Assembly: GCA_029465975.1 (NCBI GenBank)
Contig: CM055739.1
Span: 10,646,513 to 10,710,512, forward strand
DNA from: Dallia pectoralis
Taxonomy: Eukaryota; Chordata; Actinopteri; Esociformes; Umbridae
DNA length: 64,000 nucleotides
Reading direction: 5' to 3'
The notes under the pieces are model-generated. The model was given only the letters and a program-made list of their open reading frames with translations, was not told the DNA's origin and did not search any database. Numbering within the stretch: position 1 is the stretch's first letter; the number at the start of each line of letters is the position of its first letter. The translations under genes were made by a program, and so were the position numbers. Positions 47,455-57,199 of the stretch are shown here, one piece after another.

Positions 47455-50259
47455 ATGGCTTCCACCGCATTACGCCGCTCCATACATGACAGAATGCTAA
47501 GCCACCCAAGAAGCCCGCAGAGCCGGACGGTGAGTGGATTCCTCGGAGGGGCAAGCTATAGCGCTCCGAGGTATGAAGCTCACCGTCAACCCACGGAGCA
47601 GCAGGAGCAGCGCTACACCTGGCAGGGTGATTGGGGGTCCGACTCCCTCTCCTCGGATGATGAGGAAGCGTTCTACGAGCGAGTGGAGGAGGACTCCCTG
47701 GAAGACGCCCTGCTATGGGACCCCGTCCTCAGTCGACTAGTCCCCGCAACATCGGACGTCGGCTGGGGCGGGCAGAGGACACCGCCCACTGTTCCGGGGC
47801 TGCAGACAGGGGGAGGAAGACCCCTGGAGCTACAGCCACTACCCCCGCCGGGGGAAGACCCTTTCCGACCACCTACCTCCGGGACAGAGAAATCCCCGGA
47901 GGGGTTACATAAGCAGCCCCCGGCTGTCATTAGGGCGTGGTGGAAGGCATGGCTGGACTTTCAAGATCTGACGCCAGAGATCGCCTCCGCCACGCCAGCG
48001 CCCGAGATGGCCGCTACGCCTGCGCCCGAGATGGCTTCAGCTACGCCTGCGCCCAAGATGGCCTCAGCTACGCCTGTGCCCGAGATGGCCTCAGCTACGC
48101 CTGTGCCCGAGATGGCCTCAGCTACGCCTGCGCCCGAGATGGCCTCAGCTACGCCTGCGCCCGAGATGGCCTCCGCTACGCCTGCGCCCGAGATGGCTGT
48201 TGCCGTCGTCACGCCGGCGCTCAAGATGGCTGCCGTCGTCCCGCCAGCGCCCAAGATGGCTGCCGCCGTCTCGCCAGCGTCCACGATGGCTCCCGCCATC
48301 ACGCCAGCGCCCACGATGGCTGTTGCCGTCACGCCAGCGCTCACGATGGCTGTTGCCGTCACGCCAGCGCTCAAGATGGCTGCCGTCGCCACGCCAGCGC
48401 CCAAGATGGCTGCCGCCGTCACGCCGGCGTCCACGATGGTCCCCGCCGTCACGCCAGCGCCCAAGATGGCTGTTGCCGTCACGCCAGCGCTCAAGATGGC
48501 TGTTGTCGTCACGCCAGCGCCCAAGATGGCTGCCGCCGTCTCGCCAGCGTCCACGATGGCTCCCGCCGTCCCGCCAGCGCTCAAGATGGCTGTTGTCGTC
48601 ACGCCAGCGCCCAAGATGGCTGCCGCCGTCTCGCCAGCGTCCACGATGGCTCCCGCCGTCCCGCCAGCGCTCAAGATGGCTGTTGTCGTCACGCCAGCGC
48701 CCAAGATGGCTGCCGTCGTCACGCCAGCGCCCAAGATGGCTGCCGTCGCCACGCCAGCGCCCAAGATGGCTGCCGCCGTCACGCCAGCGTCCACGATGGC
48801 CCCCGCCGTCACGCCAGCGCCCAAGATGGCTGTTGTCGTCACGCCAGCGCCCAAGATGGCTGCCGCCGTCTCGCCAGCGTCCACGATGGCTGCCGCCGTC
48901 ACGCCAGCGTCCACGATGGTCCGCGCCGTCACGCCAGCGCCCAAGATGGCTGTTGCCGTCACGCCAGCGCCCAAGATGGCTGCCACCGTCCCGCCAGCGT
49001 CCACGATGGCTCCCGCCGTCACGCCAGCGCTCAAGATGGCTGTTGTCGTCACGCCAGCGCTCAAGGTGGTTGCCGTCGTCACGCCAGCGCCCAAGATGGC
49101 TGTTGCCGTCACGCCGCCGCCCACAATGGCTGCCGCATCGCCGCCCACAATGGCTGCCGCATCGCCACCCACAATGGCTGCCGCATCGCCGCCCACAATG
49201 GCTGCCGCATCGCCGCCCACAATGGCTGCCGCATCGCCGCCCACTATGGCTGCCGCATCGCCGCCCACAATGGCTGCCGCATCGCCGCCCACGAGGGCGC
49301 GCCACGACGCTCACGATGGGCCGCCGCCACGACGACGCTCACGATGGCCGCCGCCACGACGACGCCACGATGGCCGCCGCCACGACGACGCCACGATGGC
49401 CGCCGCCACGACGACGCTCACGATGGCCGCCGCCACGACGACGCTCACGATGGCCGCCGCTACGCCACGACTACGCCACGATGGCCGCCGCCACGCTCAC
49501 GATGGCCGCCGCCACGACTACTACGCTCACGATGGCCGATGGCCGCCACGCGCCACGATGGCCGCCGCCACGACTACGCCACGATGGCCGCCGCCACGAC
49601 GCTCACGATGCTACGCTCACGATGGCGCCGCCACCACGCTCACGATGGCCGCCGCCCGCCCGCTCACGATGGCCGCCGCCCGCGACGCTCACGATGGCCG
49701 CCGCCACGCTCGCTCACGATGGCCGCCACGATGGCCGCCGCTACGCTCACGATGGCCGCCGCCACGCTCACGATGGCCGCCGCCACGACTACGCTCACGA
49801 TGGCCGCCGCCACGACTACGCTCACGATGGCCGCCGCCACGCCGCTCACGGCACGCCGCCACGACTACGCTCACGATGGCCGCCGCCACGACTACGCTCA
49901 CGATGGCCGCCGCCACGACTACGCTCACGATGGCCGCCGCCACGACTACGCCACGATGGCCGCCGCCACGCCCACGATGGCCGCCGCCACGTCGCCCACG
50001 ATGGCCGCCGCCACGTCGCCCACGAGGGCCGCCGCCACGTCGCCCACGATGGCCGCCGCCACAACGCACTCTCAGCCGCACAAGATGGCGGTCTCTCAGC
50101 CGCACTAGATGGCGGCCTCTCAGGCCACCGAGGCCTATTCAGGGCTGGACCTGCGGTCCTGGACTGACCCTTTTGGGTTTGACTGTGGGTTCTCTCCCTG
50201 TTGCTCCCTTGTTTTGTTTTTGTGTTTCCGTTCGGCTATCTGGGGAGCTAGCCTTTTAG
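47455..50259 (+). CDS. 934-codon frame of the LTR element, unknown function, mostly repeats
   Basis: The frame opens at an ATG inside U5 (first 12 codons lie in the LTR) and closes with TAG at 50257-50259, touching the polypurine tract. Residues about 1-175 are non-repetitive: basic at the start, then strongly acidic (SDDEEAFYERVEEDSLEDAL), then proline-rich, ending in RAWWKAWLDFQDL. Residues about 176-558 are 10-residue repeats of TPAPKMAAAV type, about 559-612 are SPPTMAAA repeats, about 613-870 are irregular Ala/Thr, Arg/Trp/Pro and His/Arg repeats, and the last ~60 residues are Arg-rich then hydrophobic. No gag, protease or polymerase motif is seen. The repeat region is also open in the other plus frames (at 47937-50108 and 48200-50167) and on the minus strand, so openness there is weak evidence. 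The N-terminal 175 residues are the only part I would consider possibly coding, perhaps a gag remnant. Confidence 0.4.
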   Translation: MASTALRRSIHDRMLSHPRSPQSRTVSGFLGGASYSAPRYEAHRQPTEQQEQRYTWQGDWGSDSLSSDDEEAFYERVEEDSLEDALLWDPVLSRLVPATSDVGWGGQRTPPTVPGLQTGGGRPLELQPLPPPGEDPFRPPTSGTEKSPEGLHKQPPAVIRAWWKAWLDFQDLTPEIASATPAPEMAATPAPEMASATPAPKMASATPVPEMASATPVPEMASATPAPEMASATPAPEMASATPAPEMAVAVVTPALKMAAVVPPAPKMAAAVSPASTMAPAITPAPTMAVAVTPALTMAVAVTPALKMAAVATPAPKMAAAVTPASTMVPAVTPAPKMAVAVTPALKMAVVVTPAPKMAAAVSPASTMAPAVPPALKMAVVVTPAPKMAAAVSPASTMAPAVPPALKMAVVVTPAPKMAAVVTPAPKMAAVATPAPKMAAAVTPASTMAPAVTPAPKMAVVVTPAPKMAAAVSPASTMAAAVTPASTMVRAVTPAPKMAVAVTPAPKMAATVPPASTMAPAVTPALKMAVVVTPALKVVAVVTPAPKMAVAVTPPPTMAAASPPTMAAASPPTMAAASPPTMAAASPPTMAAASPPTMAAASPPTMAAASPPTRARHDAHDGPPPRRRSRWPPPRRRHDGRRHDDATMAAATTTLTMAAATTTLTMAAATPRLRHDGRRHAHDGRRHDYYAHDGRWPPRATMAAATTTPRWPPPRRSRCYAHDGAATTLTMAAARPLTMAAARDAHDGRRHARSRWPPRWPPLRSRWPPPRSRWPPPRLRSRWPPPRLRSRWPPPRRSRHAATTTLTMAAATTTLTMAAATTTLTMAAATTTPRWPPPRPRWPPPRRPRWPPPRRPRGPPPRRPRWPPPQRTLSRTRWRSLSRTRWRPLRPPRPIQGWTCGPGLTLLGLTVGSLPVAPLFCFCVSVRLSGELAF
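47980..50070. repeat. Three successive minisatellites inside the LTR element
   Basis: Phase one (about 47980-49130) has a 30-bp unit ACGCCAGCGCCCAAGATGGC with TGCCGCCGTC, about 38 copies. Phase two (about 49131-49290) has a 24-bp unit GCATCGCCGCCCACAATGGC with TGCC, about seven copies. Phase three (about 49296-50070) has irregular 18-33-bp units built on ACGATGGCCGCCGCCACGAC. All three share the word ATGGCNGCCGC, so they probably radiated from one ancestral unit. GC content is far above flanking DNA. Confidence 0.93.
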
Positions 50260-50268
50260 TGGGGGATA
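50258..50268 (+). promoter_or_regulatory. Polypurine tract
   Basis: AGTGGGGGATA lies directly before the 3' LTR, separated by one C. In LTR elements this primes plus-strand synthesis. It overlaps the stop codon of the long frame. Confidence 0.7.
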
Positions 50269-50269
50269 C

Positions 50270-50648
50270 TGTCACGATTGGTGTGGTGGCGTTGCTACAC
50301 GGACATATTTCGGTGATGCACTTCCTTGTTTACGTTTGTCTCACGGCTGTTTGTAATTATAATCATGAGGGATATAAAGGGGTCGCTAGCAAGTCACTCC
50401 TTGCTTAGCATTATTCTATGTCACGCTGGTTTAGAGGTGAGTGCTGTGTACGTTTGCTGTTGCTACTGTGGGTTTTTTGTATTGGTATTATAAGACGCGA
50501 CACGCGCACTTTGTTTTCATTAGCCCAGTTAGCCCTTTTTCGCCGTTCTCGGTTTGTTTTATGTTCTATGTAAAATAAACGTGGATTGGAACAGATCAAC
50601 TGGCTCTGCACATGGCTTCCACCGCATTACGCCGCTCCATACATGACA
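50270..50648 (+). repeat. 3' LTR
   Basis: 379 bp, same length as the 5' LTR and, on base-by-base reading, the same sequence. It is followed by the ATATT target duplication at 50649-50653. Confidence 0.93.
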
Positions 50649-50653
50649 ATATT

Positions 50654-52169
50654 ATTAATGTGTGTGTGTTTGTGTGTCTGTGTATCTGTGTGTTTGTGTG
50701 ATTGTGTGTTTGTGTGTTTATATGTACATTTAAGGACATTAACACTACACATCCCCAACCAGATTTACCAAACCTTTTCCGGCAGCTTTTTATTGATATC
50801 TCTTGCTTATGTTTATTGTGAAGATGTCATTAAAAAAGTCTGTCAATATGGTCACGTTACACAATTGCTCAGGACAGTAAATGCCATTATTGTCATTACA
50901 CTGATTGTTGTTCTAGACGTTTTTTAATCTCCTGGTAAAGATGTTAACCTTTGTAGGCTTGCTGAATTCGAATGATCATATTTGATGGAGTGGCTGTCAA
51001 AAGAGGGTAAACAAAACACGCATTTGTTTGTTAGTCAGGGGGGAGGGAGGGAGGAGGGGATGCAGGGAGAGCAATGGCAGCATGCGTGTTTGGCCATAGC
51101 CCCGCCTCTGAATCCAATCAGGAAATATAGCTGGATCAGAGGCGGAGCAGAAAGGACACTGGGATATTCCACTGTGTTCCGGCCCCTGTAGGGCAAAAAA
51201 ATCTATGAAAAAAATAGAAAATAAATGGCTGTACTGAGCGGTACTGAATACAAGAACAAGCTGAAAAAAGAAAGAACAAGGTAGAAGAAGAAATGCCTCA
51301 GTGACAAAAAAAAGAAAAATGACGGGGGGAAAAGAATAAAAACAGGATCTGAGCGAGGGCTTTTTAAGCGGGCTTTGAGATATGAGATAAGGGCCAGTAG
51401 AGGCTGATCCTATTGGAGGGAGTGTAGGATCCAGTGTGCCAGTATGAAAAGGGTACTAAGCTCAGGGCCCCGCCTGCCCGCCTGCCTCTCCTCTTCTACA
51501 GCTCCTCTTGCGCTCCTCCTCAGCTGGAGGGGCAGGTGTTTGCTGTGGTGAGCGCTGGCAGTTCTTGCCTGGGGTGATAAGCCAGGGGGGGTCTGACAAG
51601 CAGGGGCGTCAGCCTGCTGTAGCTCCTCACAATGGAAGAGGGGAAGCCGGGTGGAGAAGTGAGGGCACGGGGGGGGGTCGGAGGGGGAGGAGGTGACGGG
51701 CGTTGGGGGAGGCCCGGGCGATGGAGAAAGAGAAAAGGGACGGTTGACTGGATCGGCGTGCATTGTAAATCTTCACCGTGGCAACCTGCAGCTGTGGAAA
51801 CAGGGGTGACGAGTGGGTGACGGAGACACTGTGGGGGAATGAAAGAGGACGAAAAAAAGACACAGAAAGAGTGAGGAAAGAGTGAGAAAGAGAGAGAGGG
51901 AGAGAGAGGGGAAAGCCATGGGGCCAATGAGCGAGGATTTGCCTCACTCGCTTAATGCACTGCTTATGACAGCTAAAAGGGAGAGCGAGGGAAATTGGTT
52001 AGGAGGAATTACCAGTGTTATACAGCTTGCCATCTTACAAATGAATACCGTTTAGCCCCAGCATATAAATGAGTGGATTTTGCTTGGAGAAGGAAAGAGA
52101 AGGAACGGGAGAGAGGTGGAGAGCGACACAGGAAGCGAAGTGGCAGCCGTAGCAATCAGTAGCAGACGT
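50654..52169. other. Unique DNA with short simple repeats
   Basis: GT/TTTGTGTG tract at about 50656-50725, GGGA-rich DNA at about 51040-51060 and GA-rich DNA at about 51835-51912. An imperfect inverted repeat (CCCCGCCTCTGAATCC near 51103 and GGATCAGAGGCGGAGC near 51133) is present. The segment 51915-52080 is repeat-free and could be conserved. No exon supported. Confidence 0.4.
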
Positions 52170-52720
52170 GTGTGTGTGTTTGGATGTGTATACGTGTGTG
52201 TGTGTTGTGGGTGTAATGTATGGGATATGTTGGTGCGTGAATGTGTGGGTGTGTTGTGGGTGTAATGTATGGGATATGTTGGTGTGTGAATGTGTGGGTG
52301 TGTTGTGGGTGTAATGTATGGGATATGTTGGTGTGTGTATGTGTGTGTGTGTGTGTGTGTGTGTTGTGGGTGTACAGTATGGGATATGTTGGTGTGTGTG
52401 TGTTGTGGGTGTACAGTATGGGATATGTTGGTGTGTGTGTGTGTGTTGTGGGTAAAATGTATGGGATATGTTGGTGTGTGTGTGTGTGTGTGTTTGTATG
52501 TGTGTGTGTTGTGGGTGTACAGTATGGGATATGTCGGTGCACGTGTGTGTGTGTGTTGTGGGTGTAATGTATGGGATATGTTGGTGTGTGTGTGTGTGTT
52601 GTGGGTAAAATGTATGGGATATGTTGGTGTGTGTGCGTGTATGTGTGTGTGTGTGTGTTGTGGGTGTACAGTATGGGATATGTCGGTGCACACGTGTGTG
52701 TGTGTTTATGTGGCCGTGAT
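52170..52720. repeat. GT-rich variable minisatellite, about 10 copies
   Basis: Units contain TGTTGTGGGTGTAATGTATG and GGATATGTTGGTG, followed by a (GT)n of variable length. Spacing ranges from about 45 to 75 bases because the GT part changes length. Variants GTACAGTATGGG and GTAAAATGTATGGG alternate. Long His/Thr and Cys/Val frames are artefacts. Confidence 0.93.
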
Positions 52721-53627
52721 ACGGGTGGGCGCGCGTCTCTTTCTCTCTCTTTCCATCTGTGTGTAGCCCGTTGGAATTATGCAAGCAAGTAACAACGAGC
52801 AAATTGAACCTCCACAAAATCCAGCACAAGGTCAGACTGAAAGACAAGGGAGAGGGTTGGAGAGTTGGTGGGTGGGAGGGAAAAACAGATCATGATAAAT
52901 TGGCTCGCATTTTACCAAACGCTACCCTTAATGCACCTCTCCCAGCCAAGCCTGCTAGCCTGGAACTTTAGGTTCTTTAATACCAGGAGCCAGCCATTTG
53001 TGATATATGAAAACCAGGCTGTGGCACTAATTGCACAATTACAAAGTGGAAGCAGCACTGTGGCTGCGTGGCGACGTGTGGAGCGGGAGGACAGGGGAAC
53101 CAGGAAGGGAAGTGCGGGAGGAGGAAGACAAGAAAAGGACGCCCTGAGAGGGTGAGAGAAAGAGGAGAACACGGGAGAGCTAGGTGGGGAGACGAGAACG
53201 TGCGGACGTCCGGTGGAGTACGGATTTGGAGAAAGGGAGGAGATCGGAAAAAGAAAGCGGAGAGATGGACGGGAGAAAATAGAGAGATGTTAAAAAAAGA
53301 GGTGTCCCTGCTGGCCTCTGTCATTAAATCTCTACCTAGAGGAGGTGAAGGAGAGCGTGCTCCTATCACAGGATCCACTAGTTAGCCTCCTCGTTAGCAT
53401 AGAGAGCCTTGCATTGCTACCAGAGAACACCTGGCTCTGCCCCACCTCCCAACTCTCTGTCTCCTCCCCTATCACTCTTCACCTCCCAGGCGTTCTCTTC
53501 TCCTCCTCTTAATTACCCAGAGTGCAGTGTGGCTGGCAGCAGGATTGGTCTGTGCCACCCTATTTATGGTTTATAGAGTGCCAGGGAAACCGTGCCAGTT
53601 TTAGAAACCACAAGGGCCAGGTTAGTT
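52721..53627. other. Unique DNA with candidate conserved blocks
   Basis: About 52880-53060 and 53510-53620 are repeat-free and have short AT-rich cores in balanced sequence (e.g. GGCACTAATTGCACAATTAC). They are separated by purine-rich GGA/GAA DNA (53080-53300). No exon is convincing. Confidence 0.3.
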
Positions 53628-53755
53628 TACAAAGAGAGAGAGATGAAAGGGTGGAGTTAGAGAGACACAGAGAGACCGATTATCAGAGAGAGTGAGAGAG
53701 AGAGAGAGAGAGAGTGAGGGAAGGCAGGGTGTTGTGTGAAACACGGAGAGAGTGA
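53628..53755. repeat. GA-rich microsatellite
   Basis: GAGAGAGA tracts with GACACAGAGAGACC interruptions, the purest part at about 53683-53716. Confidence 0.85.
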
Positions 53756-54394
53756 GAGGGAAGGTAGACTGAGGAAAAGAAAAAAGTGTCTTGTGCGCAG
53801 ATTAAAGGACAATTTATTACAGGCTGCTCAGGGAGACAGAATATTTTGCCCCAGTGCTTTAATGACTGTCGGGATGAGAAATGGAAGCATATTAGCCCAC
53901 TCACAGGGCAGAGCTGCTGCAACCTGCCAGTTATAGCATCACCATAGCCAGGACCCAGCAATAACAACCCCCCGGGGCTGGAGGGGTCACGATCAGCTCA
54001 GCACTCCCAGGCACCTCTCACTCTCTCTGGGTAACACCCTGTCCTCTGGGGCCCATGTGGCTCTCGTTGCTGTGTTTTTTTAAATGTAAGGTTTGTTGAT
54101 CTTGTTTTCTCTATGATATTCTTAGTGCTGTAAGTAAGGGCATGAAAACCCATTAAATAAATAAAAAACGAAATGCCCACCCATTTAAAACTTGTTATAT
54201 GTAGTCTCCATATAACATGTTCATAGCATAAATAGTTTAGGACAAAACATATCATGATGTCATGGGTTCATATTAGCACACAGCTATACTGTTAGCATAC
54301 TACTTCGCCTCTGTAAACAGAGCGATGACAACATTCATTTTTGTCACCCTGGGGCAGATTAATAAATGCAGATAAAGATCACCTGGTTACCCTC
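53756..54394. other. Unique DNA, possible conserved block
   Basis: The part about 53790-53960 is repeat-free with TTTATTACAGG, GCTTTAATGACTG and similar words. Nothing coding is supported. Confidence 0.3.
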
Positions 54395-55068
54395 AGATCC
54401 TGTGATAAGGTGGCCTACAGCTCATCCAGGGCCAACCTGAAAAGGGGCATCAAGATGGCCAAACACGCCCACAAACTGAGGATCTGGCCTGCTTTGAATG
54501 ACTCAGCCATTACATTGGAGCTCTCTCCAGACGTCGCCCCCTTCAGTCTGTCCACTGCGTAGATCAGACACAGCAGGGTGAACGGCACGCAAGGTGGCTG
54601 GTCCTGGCGGTTTCCCCGGTGACGGTGTCCCCGGGCGTGTGCTCAGAGCATGTTCTGGGCAGCTGGCTGAAGTCTTCACAGACATTTTGAACCTGTCACT
54701 GTCCCTAGTCCCCACTAACTTATTTAATTGACCTGCCATTTGCACATATATTCGCTGGACCTCTGGCTCTTGTCCACTTTCCCGGCACACTGCTGGCCTA
54801 TTTATTATATTTTCCTTTTGCATAATTCTCATCGTTTGTACTATCCGTTTACCACTTGCACAGATGTTCTCCGCTGGTGTGCCCTCTGCACATTTGCAAT
54901 TTGCTACATTGTTGAACTGAATACCTGCACATTTACTTATCCATATCAATTGCACATCCTCACACTGTACTCCATATCTTTTGGACCTTTGGTTGGATGC
55001 AAACTGCATTTCGTTGTACTGTCCTTGTACTGTTCAATGACAATAAGGTTAAATCTAATCTAATCTAC
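54395..55068 (+). mobile_element. LINE relic, truncated and internally deleted
   Basis: The left part encodes SSSRANLKRGIKMAKHAHK, like the region between endonuclease and reverse transcriptase in fish LINEs. After a break, TARKVAGPGG, then VPGRVLRACSGQLAEVFTDI and LNLSLSLVP match the start of the reverse-transcriptase domain. Sequence then passes directly to a 3'-UTR-like stretch ending GACAATAAGGTTAAATCTAA with a TAATC-type tail at about 55050-55068. The rest of the polymerase is missing. Orientation is plus. Clade (L2/Rex-like) is inferred from memory of the motifs and tail. Confidence 0.75.
54405..54712 (+). pseudogene. LINE ORF2 fragment
   Basis: Two reverse-transcriptase-proximal blocks lie in different frames with the intervening ~100 residues reduced. 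The second block (RKVAGPGG...VPGRVLRAC, at about 54575-54705) stops shortly after NLSLSLVPTNLFN. No catalytic YxDD motif remains, so it is inactive. Confidence 0.7.
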
Positions 55069-57175
55069 CCAGACCTTAACATGCGCCCTTGGTAGTCATA
55101 ATGTAATACTGTTTATTTATATAATGTGCGTAGGCAGGAGCTAATGGGGATCTGGATTAAATTCTACTCTAAACACAAGCATTACACCAATGCTAGCGTG
55201 GCGTTAGCATAAACGTCTCTGGTGCCCATCAAGCATTACACCAACGTTAGCGTGACGTTAGCATAAACGTGTCTGACCCATAGAAAAGCACCAGACACCA
55301 CAGAAGTGGTACCATTGTAACATTAGCATGCTGCTATCTTGCTCCTGGCAGGGGTCTGCTATTGGAACTATTAATAGTGACCACAACACATGGACTAATA
55401 AATAAAGGAACAGTGCTATTACCACTTGGGTGTGTCTGCTTTCACCAACAGCTACAGAAAAAGATAACACACGGCAAATTGCTCGATGTGTAACCAGACC
55501 TGATAGTTTGAACTTTATGTGAAATACGGTCTCTGTGTCGCGTGCGTCTCCTCACCGCCTGTGACTCTCCCTGCAGCTCACGTTAGCTCATCCTGGCCAG
55601 TGCTCACACACATACACACGATTACAGTCCAATAGCCAGATAAGCTTTCTTCTCCTCGCGTTGGGCGGTTGGTTGATGTCTTTTTGATTTGGTGGTTCCT
55701 CCTAATCACACCCCTCCAGGTGTTTCCATCGTTGCTCACGTGGGCCCCGTGCAGGACTCCATTCAGGGTCTCCAAGAAGGCTGAATACTCCGATCTGCTG
55801 TTAGGTGCAGATGCACAAACAACAGTCAGAGTTTGTCAATGTTTTGGCCAATCACAGCGTTAAAGAAAAAATAGAACAAAAAAGTATTTGAATGGTTATT
55901 TATTTCTGGCAAACTCTTACAGCCTGTGGCAATTAAGGAAAGTAAACACAACACGAGTAACTAAAGAGGTTAAGGCTATAATTGTTTTCTCTCAAAAACG
56001 ACATAATGATAATTTCCTCCTACCATAACAAAAAGCAAACAGCCACAGAAAAACAAGCACAATTTCTCTTCTTCCCCAGGTTCAGTGGGAATCCCCAGTG
56101 TAATGGCTAATGTTGTAACATGTCCCAGGTTGAAACAACTGCTTCCTATTCGTTTCTGGGCTCCTCCAGCGCTACGCTAGCTAGCACCTACTGCCAGCAT
56201 GACCTCTAGTGTGTGCACATTAATTTTACCTCAGGATTTCCACGGCGTCAATTAATAAAAAGTGTCTAGTTTTCCCGCAAATGAACACACACTGATAAAT
56301 GAGGGCTTCGGCTTAATTGCTCGCTAAATTAAGAGCTCAACAATAGTGATGACGCTGTGTGTCCATGTTTAGTATTTAAAAACTCATTAAATGTGGGAAC
56401 ATGTCGCTCGGTTAAGTGTGTGTTGATGCACATTCACCTTTAGGGGCTCTAATGACCACATGTAATGGCGGCGCGAGTTTCAGACGACAGCGGCTTCCCT
56501 CAGGCTGGGCCCGCGCACACGCTCTCCCGGGTTGCTACGCCATGTGCACGCGTACGTGCGCGCACGCCGGACCGATGGCCAACATGAATTCGTTCCTTCG
56601 ATAAACGAGCGAAGGACGGAGAGAGTAATCATGTAAATATATTTCAGAACGTTCCGGAGTTGTTGTCACTTAATTCCCATGACAACAGAACACCTCTCAC
56701 GGGCTAATACATCGGCTATTGCGACAGTTAATAGCATCTTTAGTATCACTGAGCCCATAATGCAACGCTACGGCCGGGGGAAATTGAGCAAGTTAAGCCG
56801 GCGGAAGAGGCAGACACTAAACGTTTATAGTGACGGATTGCTTTCAGTAATTTCACTTTATTATGATTGGGCAAGATCAATATTTTAACAGTTCAGTTAG
56901 GGACTTTAGTACGGTGCTTAATATGGATTATTCATGAGCTTTCTGAACATGCAGGGAACTAGAAGGAGGGAGAAGACCTCTCCGGCTGCGACGTGGACAC
57001 AGTCTGACGGAGGGTTATGTCTGTATGGAATGTCTCGGACACAAATTGGCCTGTAATGGTTACAAATGGCACAGGAAGTCGTCTTAGGGGTACAGTGAGA
57101 AGGGAACTCCTCTCCTCTCTGTGTAATCCACTGTTTCTCATGCGAATTGTCCCATACCCCATACATACACACATG
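55069..57175. other. About 2.1 kb of mostly unique DNA
   Basis: A 53-bp tandem duplication (AAGCATTACACCAATGCTAG and following) is at about 55177-55285. About 56630-56960 is repeat-free and rich in TAAT/ATTA cores (ATCATGTAAATATATTTCAG, TGGATTATTCATGAGC) and is the best-looking candidate conserved block in the window. No exon is supported. Confidence 0.35.
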
Positions 57176-57199
57176 CACTGATGAGACAAAACATTATGA

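Larger units (their letters stand above)
47113..47491 (+). repeat. 5' LTR
   Basis: Starts TGTCACGATTGG and ends CATACATGACA. It contains a TATA-box-like TATAAAGG at 47216-47223, a polyadenylation signal AATAAA at 47417-47422, and a consensus-quality splice donor AG|GTGAGT near 47278-47285. From these the U3 would run to about 47245, R to about 47440, and U5 would be about 50 bp; the R limits are inferred. A 51-codon frame starts at the ATG at 47261 and stops at 47414-47416. A second ATG at 47455 opens the long internal frame. Confidence 0.93.
47113..50648 (+). mobile_element. Complete, apparently young non-autonomous LTR retrotransposon
   Basis: Two 379-bp direct repeats bound a 2778-bp interior. 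Each LTR begins TGTCA and ends TGACA. A 5-bp ATATT duplication flanks the whole, and a purine-rich tract (AGTGGGGGATA, 50258-50268) lies one base before the 3' LTR. No protease, reverse transcriptase, RNase H, integrase or CCHC knuckle is visible anywhere inside, so movement would need proteins from another element. I cannot find a tRNA-complementary primer site immediately after the 5' LTR. Most of the interior is minisatellite. By-eye comparison of the LTRs shows no difference, indicating recent insertion. Confidence 0.92.
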
